A stretch of 64,000 nt of DNA from CALDTK01 sp963837005 (GCA_963837005.1 CAWIMC010000013.1:248001-312000), one strand, 5' to 3'; positions 10,317-19,417 are shown, numbered from the stretch's first letter. Translations and numbers: made by a program. Notes: generated by a model not told the origin, from the letters alone.

Positions 10317-13001
10317 TTAAAATTCAAAGCTCACCTCCCCAAGCAGTAGCCTCCCCAACAAGCCAACATCCGTGCCGACGGCCAGCGATTGCCCGCGCCC
10401 CACGGCCGGACCGAGGCCGATGACGTAGGCGCGCTGAGAGACGTTGAAGCGGTCGAGCACATTGAAGACCCGAGCGCCGAGTTTGACCTTGCCCCAGGTC
10501 GGCGTCCATGCGTAGGCGGCCGACAGGTCCACGCGGTGGTAGGCCGGCAGGCGCGACTGGAGTTGCTTCACTTCTGTGATCCGCACGTTGCGGCCGGCCA
10601 CCACCTCCGAGAAGTCGTTGTACACCAAGCCACTAGCCCCCTCGTAGTTGACCCCCAGACGCCAGCGGCCGAGCCGGTAGCCCTGCGTCACGGCCACGCG
10701 GTGGCGGCGGTCGTCGGGGGCATTGAGCCAGGCACCCGCATTGACGGCGCTGAAGCGCTGGCGGCTCTGCGACAGGGTGTAAGCGGCGCTCCCGCTGAGG
10801 TCACCGCGCTGGTAGGCAAGGTCGAGGTCGACCCCGAGGACCTGCCCCTCGCCGTCGACAGTGAGGAAGGTAGTCTGTGGATTGAGCAGCGCATTGTCGC
10901 CGAGGGTGGCCCCGGCGGTACTTAGGTTGGCCACCACACCCGGCAGCGCCCGGAAGTAGCCGTCGACGCTGAACCGCAGATTGGCGCGCTCGTGCATCGC
11001 CCCAACGGAGACGTTGTGCGCCGCCCCGATCGCGTCTTCGCTCGGTAGCCGAAGCAGGAGTAGGTCGTAGGTCTGTCCGAACTGGTTTTGGTGCTGCAGG
11101 CTCATCACCGTCTGGCGCACGTACGAATAGCCCGCCAGCAAGGATGTTTTGCCTTGAGCATCCCTCAGAATCCCCTGCCGAAACAGCAGTCGCGGACTCA
11201 GCCACGGCTCTCCGAAGAGGCGACTGTAACTGCCCCGCAAACCCACATCCAACTGCGTCGCCGAACTCGCCCAGGTGAACGTCCGCATCCCGTACACGTG
11301 CACCCGTACATCGTCCCCGTCCTCATTAAAGTCGCGTCGCGTATCGAAACGGAAGCGCGCCGCCGTCTGGAGATGTTGCAGCTGAACCCCAGCTTTCCAG
11401 GAGGGGTCTGGATGGAGGGGGCTTACGCCAAAACCCACTTGTCGTTCGCTCACCAAATTGTCGAGAGCGTTGTCGAGGAGTTCACGCAGGCGCTCGCGGG
11501 GGCGGCGGGGGTTGGTGAGCGAGAGGCTAGCCCGGGTCGTAAGGGCATTGGTATACTGCGTCGTGTGTCCGTCGAGGGTATAGCGCAGCCGCGGGGTACG
11601 GTAGTGGAGGCTTGCGCCAACGCTGGCGTTGCGCCACGTACTGGCTTCGTCGTAGGCGAGGGTGAGGGTCTGCGGCACGCGCTGGTCGGTAAGCAGGGAG
11701 GCCTGGTCGAGGGCATAGCCGTAGCCATCGCGCGAACGGTAGGCATTGACGCGTCCAGACCAGCGGCTCTCTGCTCCGCCGAACTCCGCCCTTGCATATG
11801 CGTCGTAAAACGAGAAACTCGGCACGCTGGCCACGGTGACGCCGTCTTCGCTGCTCGCATCGGGGGTGTCGGCGGCCTTGCCGCTGTTGGCGAAGGCACC
11901 TCCGCCGGCTACGTCTCCGAGACTGGTACGCCCACCGAGCAGCAGGCGCAACGGACCGGCCTGCGCACGGGCCACCCCGGAGGCCGCGACGGTGTTGACG
12001 TGCAGCCCGAGGCCCGCTCTCTCCACGGGAATCGCGGTCACATCCATGAAGCCACCGCGGGCCCCACCGCGATCGGCGGGATAGTGCGAGCGGTAGACCT
12101 GGACGTCGGCGACGAGCGCTGGGTCGATGGCGTTAAACAGCCCGAACAGGTGATCGACGTGGTAGAGCGGCAGGCCGTCGAGCTCGACGCGGGTCTCGTG
12201 GCCCTTGCTCCCGCGGATGGCGGGGGTGGCACTGCCGGCATCGATCTGGCTCACGCCCGCCAGCCCGGAGAAGCCGAAGCCGTTGAGCGTTTGGGCGGGG
12301 ATGCGGAGACTCGGGAGGGTGGAGCGGTAGGCGTCCCCGGTTCTGGGCGTCGTCGTTCGCCATTCGCGGGGCGGTAGGGGAGCGAGGATACGGACGAGGC
12401 TGATGATCGTGGTGTCGGGACGGAGAGTAACGCTGTAACTGCGGCGGGTAGATTGGAAGGGGATAGAGGCGGGGAGGTAGCCGAGGTAGCGAACTGTGAT
12501 ACGGGGGTCCTGCGGCGCTGCTGAGCTCGGAGCGGGTGGATCTCTCTGCCCTGCGATCATGGGGGCGGTTATGCTCGTCTGGCCGCGTTGATCGGTGATG
12601 CCGCCGCCGCCGCCGTCGGGTAGGAGGACGAGCGCCCCTTCGAGGGGGCCATCAGTGCCGAGGACGGTGAAGCGAAAGGTTTGGCTATCGGTTTTGGGGG
12701 AGGTGTCCGGGTCGAGTGGAGTTGGTGGGCGGCGTGCGAGGAGGACGGTGTTGTTGGGGGCTGCTTCAATCGCGAAGCCGCGGCGGCGGAGGTCGGCACG
12801 AAGGGTGTCCCAAGTTTTGGCGGAAGCCGTACTGATCTCGACGTCGAACACACTCGCTGCCTCGAAGTTAAAGCGCATCCCTGTGGCGGTAGACAGTTCT
12901 GCGAGGGCCTGCCGGAGGGGAATGGTCTGTGCGCGGAGCCCCGCCCCCGTGCAGCACAAGAGCGCGAGGCAGAGGGCGAGAAGGCGAGGGCGAGGGCGCA
13001 T
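10317..13001 (-). CDS. STN-domain TonB-dependent transducer (FecA-like)
   Basis: 894 residues. After the signal peptide comes an STN (secretin/TonB N-terminal) domain of about 80 residues (IPLRQALAELSTATGMRFNF, then ISTASAKTWDTLRADL). A carboxypeptidase-regulatory-like segment follows. The plug has GFSGLAGVSQIDAGSATPAIRGSKGHETRVELDG in outline (family: N-terminal plug with RG and D-G-P/L-Y/H motifs) and VYRSHYPADRGGARGG. The rest is a 22-strand barrel region ending in aromatic-poor EVSFEF. The STN domain normally touches the periplasmic anti-sigma factor, and the two upstream genes supply exactly that pair. The substrate cannot be read from the sequence. TTTT-hairpins lie at 11420 and 12815. 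Confidence 0.92.
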   Translation of the reverse strand: MRPRPRLLALCLALLCCTGAGLRAQTIPLRQALAELSTATGMRFNFEAASVFDVEISTASAKTWDTLRADLRRRGFAIEAAPNNTVLLARRPPTPLDPDTSPKTDSQTFRFTVLGTDGPLEGALVLLPDGGGGGITDQRGQTSITAPMIAGQRDPPAPSSAAPQDPRITVRYLGYLPASIPFQSTRRSYSVTLRPDTTIISLVRILAPLPPREWRTTTPRTGDAYRSTLPSLRIPAQTLNGFGFSGLAGVSQIDAGSATPAIRGSKGHETRVELDGLPLYHVDHLFGLFNAIDPALVADVQVYRSHYPADRGGARGGFMDVTAIPVERAGLGLHVNTVAASGVARAQAGPLRLLLGGRTSLGDVAGGGAFANSGKAADTPDASSEDGVTVASVPSFSFYDAYARAEFGGAESRWSGRVNAYRSRDGYGYALDQASLLTDQRVPQTLTLAYDEASTWRNASVGASLHYRTPRLRYTLDGHTTQYTNALTTRASLSLTNPRRPRERLRELLDNALDNLVSERQVGFGVSPLHPDPSWKAGVQLQHLQTAARFRFDTRRDFNEDGDDVRVHVYGMRTFTWASSATQLDVGLRGSYSRLFGEPWLSPRLLFRQGILRDAQGKTSLLAGYSYVRQTVMSLQHQNQFGQTYDLLLLRLPSEDAIGAAHNVSVGAMHERANLRFSVDGYFRALPGVVANLSTAGATLGDNALLNPQTTFLTVDGEGQVLGVDLDLAYQRGDLSGSAAYTLSQSRQRFSAVNAGAWLNAPDDRRHRVAVTQGYRLGRWRLGVNYEGASGLVYNDFSEVVAGRNVRITEVKQLQSRLPAYHRVDLSAAYAWTPTWGKVKLGARVFNVLDRFNVSQRAYVIGLGPAVGRGQSLAVGTDVGLLGRLLLGEVSFEF

Positions 13002-13012
13002 AGGCGAATGGA

Positions 13013-14026
13013 CTAGCGTATACGCAAGCCCCCGCCGGAAGTGTCGATTTCGGTTTGGAGGACAAACCCGAGTCGCTGTACCGCCGCGGGGAAGTCGGCT
13101 AGCGGCACGTCTACGGTGAGGCGGCGTCCGCGACTGCCGGGGGCGATCTCGACGGGGCGCGCATAGTAGCGGGCGAGGGCTTCGCCGAGGTCCTCGAGGC
13201 GGATGTCCTGGAGGTAGACGGTGCCGGAGCGCCAGCCGCCGATTTCGGCAACGGGGACCGGGTAAGGCTCCAGGTGTCGGCCATCGGTGGTGCGTACGGC
13301 TAGGCCGGGGGTGATCTCGGCGGAGGCGGCCGAGGTAGTCACTTTGACCCTGCCCGTCGCGCAGGCCACGGCGAGCCCCTCGAAGGTGGCGACGCTGAAA
13401 GAGGTGCCGAGGACGCGCACCTTACCGCTGGCCGTGGCGATAGTGAACGGCAGACCGCGTTCGACCTCGAAGAAAGCCTCGCCGACCAGGGTGAGGGCGC
13501 GGGTGTCGCCGTAGTCGACCACGCGGAGTTCGGTGGCGGGGCCGAGGGTGGCGCGGCTGCCGTCGGGTAGGTCGACGACCTGGATCTCGCCGGGACCCGT
13601 GCGGTAGACGTCTGAAGCACCAGGAAGCAGTAGGAAGAGCACCAGGACGGCGGCCGCCACGGCGAGCGCGATACCGATGTAGCGACGGCGGAGATTGGCC
13701 GGGGCGGGGCGGGAGCGACTGGGGAGGGTGACAATTCGGGCCTGCGGCGCTGTGGCTTGTGTAGGACCGGTGGTCGCGATGCCCGTAGTGGCGGCGATGC
13801 GGGCCCAGAGACCATCGGCGGTGCTGGTGAGGTCTTCGGGGTCGGCGAGTGCGGCGGAGAGTCGGGTTAGGTGCTCGCGAGCGGTGGTGACGGTTTTGGC
13901 GAAAGCCGCATCCTCGGCCTGCCAGGCGTCCCACTGCGCGCCCTCCCGACCGTCCGAGACGTAAGCCTGGAACGCAGGTTCGGCGGCCAACTCGGCGACG
14001 GAGAGCGTTTGGTAGGGATTGATCAC
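13013..14026 (-). CDS. FecR-type anti-sigma factor
   Basis: 337 residues. An N-terminal cytoplasmic domain of about 110 residues is followed by one membrane helix (IGIALAVAAAVLVLFLLLPG) and a periplasmic FecR domain (DLPDGSRATLGPATELRV, then GEAFFEVERGLPFTIATASGKVRVLGTSFSV). The C-terminal DUF4974-like part (YLQDIRLEDLGEALARYY) is what usually contacts the STN domain. The start codon overlaps the sigma-factor stop by 4 bases and the receptor starts 11 bases after its own stop, a standard sigma/anti-sigma/receptor operon. A TTTT-hairpin at 13894 encodes AFAKT in the cytoplasmic domain. Confidence 0.94.
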   Translation of the reverse strand: MINPYQTLSVAELAAEPAFQAYVSDGREGAQWDAWQAEDAAFAKTVTTAREHLTRLSAALADPEDLTSTADGLWARIAATTGIATTGPTQATAPQARIVTLPSRSRPAPANLRRRYIGIALAVAAAVLVLFLLLPGASDVYRTGPGEIQVVDLPDGSRATLGPATELRVVDYGDTRALTLVGEAFFEVERGLPFTIATASGKVRVLGTSFSVATFEGLAVACATGRVKVTTSAASAEITPGLAVRTTDGRHLEPYPVPVAEIGGWRSGTVYLQDIRLEDLGEALARYYARPVEIAPGSRGRRLTVDVPLADFPAAVQRLGFVLQTEIDTSGGGLRIR

Positions 14027-14634
14027 GAGAGGGGCTTGAGGGCGCTTACGAGAAGGGGATACGTGAGGGCGGTGCTTGTCACCATGCCGAGCAGCAGCAT
14101 CGCGAGATAAGTGCGGAGTTTGGCGATGGCGCGGGCGGTGGTGTTGCGGGCCGCACCGTAGGAGAGGCCCATAATCTCGGTAATTTCTTCGTACTCGAGC
14201 CCCTCCTCGAAGCGGAGCCGGATGATCTCGCGTTCGCGGGGGGCGAGTTGTGTGATGGCGCGGGCGAGGACGGTGGTTTGGTCGAGGTGGGCCTCGGCGA
14301 TGACGATGAGGTCTTCGGTGTTGGGGCTGTCGTCGCCGGGGCTATCGCGGGTCTCGTCGAGGTCGGTGGTGCGAGCGTCGCGGGTGGTAGCGCGGAGGAG
14401 GGCGTTGCGGACGGCGACGAAGAGGTAGGGGCGGACGTTGGCGGCCGGATCGAGGGTGGCGTGGCGCTCCCAGAGACGCACGAACAGGTCATGGACAGCG
14501 TCCTCGACGCTGGCCGGCGACGCGAACTGCCGGCCGTAGCGCAGCAGGGGCACGGCGTGGGCTTCATAGACGCGCTGGAGGGCGCGGGCGTCGCCGGTGG
14601 TGAGGGCTTGCCAGTCGGCATCGGGGGCGGGCAT
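14023..14634 (-). CDS. ECF RNA polymerase sigma factor (FecI-like)
   Basis: 203 residues. Region 2 is seen in RVYEAHAVPLLRYGRQF and EDAVHDLFVRLWERH, and region 4 in PREREIIRLRFEEGLEYEEIT and the helix-turn-helix LSYGAARNTTARAIAKL. A hydrophobic C-terminal tail (YLAMLLLGMVTSTALTYPLLV) is unusual for FecI-like factors and may tether it. It is the first gene of the operon that continues with the FecR anti-sigma factor and the STN receptor. It should be released when the receptor binds its ligand (family knowledge). Confidence 0.92.
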   Translation of the reverse strand: MPAPDADWQALTTGDARALQRVYEAHAVPLLRYGRQFASPASVEDAVHDLFVRLWERHATLDPAANVRPYLFVAVRNALLRATTRDARTTDLDETRDSPGDDSPNTEDLIVIAEAHLDQTTVLARAITQLAPREREIIRLRFEEGLEYEEITEIMGLSYGAARNTTARAIAKLRTYLAMLLLGMVTSTALTYPLLVSALKPLS

Positions 14635-15039
14635 GGGGAGGAAATCTACTCCGCCGCGCCGACTGGCCGTGAACTTTTATGGAAGGTGGGCGGTCCCTGG
14701 CGAACTTCGGATCGAGCGCCGCGTACGGCACCTGGAGTCAGAGTAGATTGCGAAAGTCGTTGTGACTAACCACCGCCCCCCTCCCTACGTTGCCCTTGCA
14801 TGCGCACGGCTCGCTGGTGGATCAAACTCGACTTTCGCCTCGGCATCCACATCGCCCAAACGCAGATGCAAGCAGGCCGCCTATGTCGACGGGTACCGCC
14901 CGCCGCTGGTAGATCGGCTGGAGAGTTTTCGGGGGTTTGAGGAAGACTTTTATGGAATCAAGCGGCTGGCGGAGACGAAGGCACTGGCAACCAGGCCCTA
15001 CCTTCCCCACCAAATAGCCAAACGACCAAGCAACCACCT
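14635..15039. other. Intergenic region, possible decayed short gene
   Basis: 405 bases between the divergent sigma factor and the small membrane ORF. A plus-strand frame from ATG 14800 reads MRTARWWIKLDFRLGIHI and then a second frame reads GYRPPLVDRLESFRGFEEDF. The composition is protein-like in both, so a short frameshifted gene is possible. No family is recognised and no promoter is clear. Confidence 0.25.
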
Positions 15040-15156
15040 ATGTCCCAAAAATCTTCCGTCGGCCGCGACTACCTCGTCGGCACTGCCCTCGTCCTGCTCA
15101 TCCTCGCCCTCGCGGTCCTCTTCATCCGCTTTTCTACCGGCCTCGTCGAAGGGTAG
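15040..15156 (+). CDS. Small single-helix membrane protein
   Basis: 38 residues from ATG 15040. A short polar N-terminus (MSQKSSVGRDY) is followed by one clear membrane helix (LVGTALVLLILALAVLFIRF) and a stop at 15154-15156. It lies 7 bases before the GTG start of the APH-fold kinase, so translational coupling is likely. Small size and lack of a family make this a moderate call, but the hydrophobicity pattern and position favour a real gene. Confidence 0.5.
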   Translation: MSQKSSVGRDYLVGTALVLLILALAVLFIRFSTGLVEG

Positions 15157-15163
15157 CCCCGCC

Positions 15164-16195
15164 GTGTCCCGCGACCGCTACACCCGCGCCCTCCCCGGCC
15201 ACCACTACCTCGACGCCGACCCGGCCAACCTCACCGCCTACCTCCAGTCACAGGGCGTTCTGCGCGCGAAGGGTCTTTTCCGCAAGGCCGGGACTGTCAC
15301 TACGGCCGAGACGCTCGATGGCGGCAACATGAACTTCGTAGCCCGCGCCCACCTCGCTGGCGCTACCCACGGCCCCAGCGTCATCGTCAAGCAGAGCCGG
15401 CCCTGGGTCGAGCGCTACCCCGACATCGCTGCGCCCGTCACGCGCACCCGCGCTGAGGCGACCTACTTCTCGCTGGTCGCGCCCGTTCCTGGACTCGCCG
15501 ACCACACCCCGCAACTCCTCCACCACGACGGCGCCAACCACGTGCTCGTCCTCGAGGACCTCGGTGCCGCCAGCGACCTGTCCGATGTCTACCAGGGCAC
15601 CCCCTTCGACCGTACCCTCGGAGACGGACGCCGCGTCGTCGAGACCTGCATGACCTACCTCACGCGACTCCACATCTACTTTCGTCAAAACCCGCCCGCC
15701 CGCCGCCTCACCAACAAGGCTATGCGGCAGCTCAATCACGAGCACATTTTCGACCTCCCCTTCCGCGACGACACCACCGTAGTAGACGAGGTTTTGCGCA
15801 AACGCGCCCATGCCCTCGGCCAGCGTTACCTAGACCTCAAAGCCCCCGGCACCCTACTCCACGGCGACTTCTATCCAGGCTCTTTCCTGGTGGCTTCTCG
15901 CCAAAACGGACTACAACTTTACGTCATCGACCCGGAGTTCTGCTTTACTGGACCGCCAGAGTTCGACTTTGGGGTCTTCGTGGCGCACCTGTACCTCAGT
16001 GGTAACGCCGCCCTCGTCGGGAGTGCCAGGGCTTTTTATCAGGTGTCCTTGGATGAGCAGTTGTGGCGTGGCCTTGCCGGCGTCGAGATTCTCCGCCGCC
16101 TCCTAGGCGTCGCCCAACTTCCGCTTGGGGAAAGTATCGATCGCGCAGTCCTGCTTCAGATTGGTCGCAAATTGATGCTGATGGATACGGTGTAG
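15164..16195 (+). CDS. APH-fold phosphotransferase (methylthioribose-kinase-like)
   Basis: 343 residues from GTG 15164. Upstream sequence in this frame is low-complexity and overlaps the small membrane ORF. Kinase landmarks are GGNMNFVARA (glycine-rich loop), SVIVKQSRPW (ATP-anchoring Lys), HVLVLEDLG (hinge), LLHGDFYPGSFLV (catalytic Asp in HGDFYPGS) and LYVIDPEFCFTGPPEFDFG (metal-binding Asp). The HGDFYPGS and IDPEFCFxGPPEFD pair is characteristic of methylthioribose kinase, but other methionine-salvage genes are not nearby, so the substrate is left open. TTTT-hairpin variants lie at 15276, 15677 (FRQN) and 15892 (with a 5-nt loop). Confidence 0.8.
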   Translation: MSRDRYTRALPGHHYLDADPANLTAYLQSQGVLRAKGLFRKAGTVTTAETLDGGNMNFVARAHLAGATHGPSVIVKQSRPWVERYPDIAAPVTRTRAEATYFSLVAPVPGLADHTPQLLHHDGANHVLVLEDLGAASDLSDVYQGTPFDRTLGDGRRVVETCMTYLTRLHIYFRQNPPARRLTNKAMRQLNHEHIFDLPFRDDTTVVDEVLRKRAHALGQRYLDLKAPGTLLHGDFYPGSFLVASRQNGLQLYVIDPEFCFTGPPEFDFGVFVAHLYLSGNAALVGSARAFYQVSLDEQLWRGLAGVEILRRLLGVAQLPLGESIDRAVLLQIGRKLMLMDTV

Positions 16196-16246
16196 GCGCG
16201 CTCGGCAAAGGCTTTTTTAACGCGGCATTCGCAGGGCCTCGGCACA

Positions 16247-16735
16247 ACGGGCTCCCGCGCTTTGGCACAGCGGGCTCCCGCGCTTCCGCGCGGTGTCTAG
16301 TACAGCGGGCTCCCGCGCTTCCGCGCGGTGACTAGTACTGCGGGCTCCCGCGCTTCCGCGCGGTGTCTAGTACAGCGGGCTCCCGCGCTTCCGCGCGGTG
16401 TCTAGTACAGCGGGCTCCCGCGCTTCCGCGCGGTGTTTAGGTCTTCTGTAGAACCTTTCAAGTACCGCGCAGAAGTCCTCATCAAACCGCGCGGAAGCGC
16501 GGAAGCCCACTAGTACCGCGCAGAAGTCCTCATCAACCCGCGCGGAAGCGCGGAAGCCCACTAGTCTCGCGCGGAAGCCCTCGTCAAACCGCGCGGAAGC
16601 GCGGAAGCCCACTAGTAAGTACCGCGCGGAAGCCCTCAACAACCCGCGCGGAAGCGCGGAAGCCCACTAGTATCGCGCATAAGCCCTCATCAAACCGCGC
16701 GGAAGCGCGGAAGCCCACTAGTAGCGCGCATAAGC
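16247..16735. repeat. Inverted REP-element array beside a RAYT gene
   Basis: The left half holds five direct 35-bp units starting at 16271, 16306, 16341, 16376 and 16411 (CGGGCTCCCGCGCTTCCGCG then CGGTGTCTAGTACAG). The right half holds five units in inverted orientation whose hairpins start at 16487, 16538, 16589, 16644 and 16695, mostly 51 bp apart. The shared core is the hairpin CCGCGC-GGAA-GCGCGG, a 6-bp stem with a GNRA-type loop, next to a CTAGTA/CTAGAC motif. This is the layout of REP/BIME arrays associated with a REP-associated tyrosine transposase, which follows at once. The array fills the gap between two convergent genes. Confidence 0.9.
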
Positions 16736-16738
16736 CCG

Positions 16739-17365
16739 TTAGGGCAGCCACTCATCCGCAATGAATGTATGTGACCACTGCTGCCACTCCTTTACGAGGC
16801 CAGCCTTGACAGGATTATTAAGAATGTACGCAATTACCGTTTCGAGCGTCCCCGGCCGAACGTAGCGGTCGAAGAAGCCTAGCTCCCAGACTTTCTCGCC
16901 ATGCCCGAGGGCTTTCCGTATCGCGTCATCCGTGAAGCGTTTGTGCTGCCCCAGCAAATCTCCGAGTTGGTAGTCGGGTACGCCCGCAAGCCCCGTGATG
17001 AGAGCGTGCACATGGTTACCCATAACACAGATCGCCAGCCGCTTGCACCGCGCATGCTCCTCGAGGTAGAGCCAGGAGTCCATCACGATTCGGGCTACCT
17101 CCGGTACGGAGAGGATGTACTTCGATTGGTCTTGAGCGTCGAGCAAGGCGTCGTACTGGTGTTGGTACTCTTCGAGTATCCGGTCGCAGACAGCGGCGTT
17201 GCCTAAACCTGATTTCCTAGCGTCTGCGAGTTGAAATCGTAACTCATCGGCCAGGGCACGCAACGGACCTACCGGAAGACACCCTCGCAGACGATAAATG
17301 ATATGTACCGGAGTGTCGCAAACGTAGCCGTGAGGCATGCCGTGCTCGGGCCAGTAGAGTTGCAT
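16739..17365 (-). CDS. REP-associated tyrosine transposase (RAYT, Y1/HUH family)
   Basis: 208 residues from ATG 17365. The HUH motif is in LAICVMGNHVHALITGL (His-Val-His), and the C-terminal landmark is FFDRYVRPGTLETVIAYILNNPVKAGLV, which contains the catalytic-Tyr YIxNNP pattern of RAYTs. Family members bind the hairpin of REP elements and a tetranucleotide at its foot and act on single-stranded DNA. The gene is flanked on both sides by REP arrays (16247-16735 and 17407-17490), as expected for an active or recently active RAYT/REP system. The sequence looks intact. Confidence 0.92.
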   Translation of the reverse strand: MQLYWPEHGMPHGYVCDTPVHIIYRLRGCLPVGPLRALADELRFQLADARKSGLGNAAVCDRILEEYQHQYDALLDAQDQSKYILSVPEVARIVMDSWLYLEEHARCKRLAICVMGNHVHALITGLAGVPDYQLGDLLGQHKRFTDDAIRKALGHGEKVWELGFFDRYVRPGTLETVIAYILNNPVKAGLVKEWQQWSHTFIADEWLP

Positions 17366-17392
17366 GAGGGGGAAGGTAGTGGTGTTTGTGGG

Positions 17393-17797
17393 TTAGCGGG
17401 AGGTAGCGGGCTCCCGCGCTTCCGCGCGGCGTCTAGGCCTCACGAGTACAGCGGGCTCCCGCGCTTCCGCGCGGCGTCTGGGCCTCACGAGTACTTGCGC
17501 AAGAAGAGATAGCATTGCAGCCAGGCTAGGGAGCAGGCGTTGAGTAGCGTGGCGGCGCAGAGCGCGAGTGCGATCGAACGCGTCCACCGGGGTGTTCGAA
17601 GCGATGAGGAGGAAGTCGGCCGGGTGAATGACGTCGTAGCCGCGGCGGCCGTCGCGGATATCCTTGTCGTAGGCAGTCCAGGATGTCTCTATTAAACGTA
17701 AAGGCTTCAGCCTGCCCGGGGATTGGTGCCTCGAGGAAGTAATTTAGGTACGCCTCCACAACCGTCTGGGCCAGGGGGGCGAGCCGATAGCGGGCTT
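17393..17797 (-). pseudogene. 5'-truncated, frameshifted gene remnant
   Basis: Minus-strand coding remnant starting after a stop near 17797: LAPLAQTVVEAYLNYFLEA, then FTFNRDI. After one extra base at about 17683 it continues WTAYDKDIRDGRGYDVIHPA, DFLLIASNTPVDAFDRTRA and LLPSLAAMLSLLAQVLV. The protein then runs into REP sequence and ends at 17393. It has no start codon with an N-terminal domain, so the 5' part has been lost. I do not recognise the family. Confidence 0.4.
17407..17490. repeat. REP units on the right flank of the RAYT gene
   Basis: Two units, at 17407 and 17452 (45-bp period), with the same CGGGCTCCCGCGCTTCCGCG core as the left array. They are followed by CGGCGTCTAGGCCTCACGAG or a one-base variant. 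They overlap the 3' end of the frameshifted remnant on the minus strand, whose reading becomes repetitive there (RPRRRAEAREPAVLV). Confidence 0.85.
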
Positions 17798-17920
17798 AGC
17801 TAGCGTTGTCTCGCCAGGCCACCCACGCTGGCGACTTTCTCTTGCAACCGGCAATCGAAGCCGCCAGCCGAGACTACACCCCAGGTCACTCCCCCCGCCC
17901 CCTCACCCTAACTTTCCCCA

Positions 17921-19417
17921 ATGTTCACGCGCCTCACTTACCTGCTTTGCGCCGGTCTCCTCGCGGCCACTTCCGCCTGCTCCGCCCAACGGGTTTTGAC
18001 GGAATTCCCCACAACGGCCGCCGCAACCCCGATCACCGACTTCACGCCCCAAAATTCCACCGCCCGCACCGACATCCACGGCGACACCATCGACGTCCAC
18101 GACGGCCGCGTCATCCGTTTTGGCGACAGCTATTACTGGTACGGGACGGCCTACGGCAACACCTCCGGCTTTACGCGCGCCAACGAGTACCGCGTCTACT
18201 CCTCGCCCGACATGCAGGCCTGGACGCCCCACGGCGCCATCCTGCCCGACGCAAAGTCCGGCATCTACTACCGACCCCACGTCATCTACCACGAGGCTCG
18301 CGAGGAGTACGTGCTTTGGTACAACTGGTACCCCAAGCTTTGGACCGGCCACTTCGGCGTCGCCACCAGCAAGTCGCCCACCGGGCCCTTCAAAATCGTC
18401 AACGACGATGTCCAAGTCGCGCACTCCAAACTCGGCGTCGGGGACTTCAACCTCTTCGTCGATGACGACCGCACCGCCTACCTCATGTACAACACCATCG
18501 AGGGCCACAAGCTGAGCGTCGAGCGCCTAAATGCGGATTATGTCTCGTCCTCGATGGACAACGGCGGCTTCATCGCCGAGGACTGTGAGGCCGGCAGCAT
18601 CTTCCGCCGCGAGGGCACTTACTACCTGCTCACCGACTACACGTGCTGCTTCTGTACGCAGGGCTCGGGGGCACGGGTGTACACCTCCCCAGCGCCACTG
18701 TCTGGATACGCCTTGCGGCAAAACATCAATCGCCAGCCCGGGACTTCTGCGCCAGTACTGTCCGACGGCGACCTGCGCCCGACGCAGTACCACACGTTGC
18801 GCCGCGATACCGCTACGAAAGCCTTCCCCGCCATCGAACTGTGGATGACTGAGGATATCCTGATCCGCAGTGTCACCGTGCTGCAGTACACCGGCAACCG
18901 CGACGGTACTTGCGGCGACACCATCAATCCCCGGACGCATGATTTGCGGGTGCCCATAGGTTTTAGCGTAAGCCAACACCTCGGCGGAGAGTGGATCGAG
19001 ACGCCTGCCGCGGCCATGAGCGTCGAGCGCAAAACCCTCCACAACGCCATCACGATGCCGATCACGCCGAAACCCGGCGACGCCATCCGTATCCAAATTG
19101 ACGCGGACTACCCCTACGACGTGGTCCAACTTATCGAAACGAACCTCAACCACCGCGCCGACCCGAAGGAGAGGTTTCAGGTACACGTCAATGCCTACAT
19201 CATGAATCTCGACGCCCGTTGGGCCCCACCCATTATCCCCGCCCAACAGACCTTCGTCATGCCCCTAGAGCGCAACGGCCAGACCGACTTCCTCTGGATG
19301 GGCGACCTCTGGGGTTCCGCGCCCGACAACGTCAAGGGCCACGACATGCAGTACTGGAGTAGGCCGCTGGAGTTTTATGCGAATGGCCTTATCCGCCCGC
19401 TGCGCTGGCAGGAGTAA
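17921..19417 (+). CDS. GH43-like five-bladed propeller lipoprotein
   Basis: 498 residues from ATG 17921. The signal ends in a lipobox-like TSAC, so it is probably an outer-surface lipoprotein. The fold pattern is that of glycoside hydrolase family 43-type beta-propellers: IDVHDGRVIRFGDSYYWYG at the start of blade 1, YRVYSSPDMQAWTPHG, YRPHVIYHEAREEYVLWYN, FGVATSKSPTGPF, GDFNLFVDDDRTAYLMYN and EAGSIFRREGTYYLLTD. A C-terminal beta-sandwich-like region of about 200 residues follows. A plant- or algal-polysaccharide substrate would be usual, but the exact activity cannot be set. The stop is directly followed by the mini-hairpin array. Confidence 0.82.
   Translation: MFTRLTYLLCAGLLAATSACSAQRVLTEFPTTAAATPITDFTPQNSTARTDIHGDTIDVHDGRVIRFGDSYYWYGTAYGNTSGFTRANEYRVYSSPDMQAWTPHGAILPDAKSGIYYRPHVIYHEAREEYVLWYNWYPKLWTGHFGVATSKSPTGPFKIVNDDVQVAHSKLGVGDFNLFVDDDRTAYLMYNTIEGHKLSVERLNADYVSSSMDNGGFIAEDCEAGSIFRREGTYYLLTDYTCCFCTQGSGARVYTSPAPLSGYALRQNINRQPGTSAPVLSDGDLRPTQYHTLRRDTATKAFPAIELWMTEDILIRSVTVLQYTGNRDGTCGDTINPRTHDLRVPIGFSVSQHLGGEWIETPAAAMSVERKTLHNAITMPITPKPGDAIRIQIDADYPYDVVQLIETNLNHRADPKERFQVHVNAYIMNLDARWAPPIIPAQQTFVMPLERNGQTDFLWMGDLWGSAPDNVKGHDMQYWSRPLEFYANGLIRPLRWQE

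Noticed and set aside
15791..15804. TTTTGCGCAAACG in the APH-fold kinase
   Set aside because: The stem does not close; read as chance.
16247..16735. CRISPR array
   Set aside because: The units are direct and inverted REP hairpins with near-identical contents and no variable spacers of constant length; no cas genes are present.
18118..18131. TTTTGGCGACAGCT as a motif copy in the GH43-like gene
   Set aside because: It encodes the conserved FGDSYYW segment of the family and has a non-GNRA loop, so it may be native codons; left out of the count.
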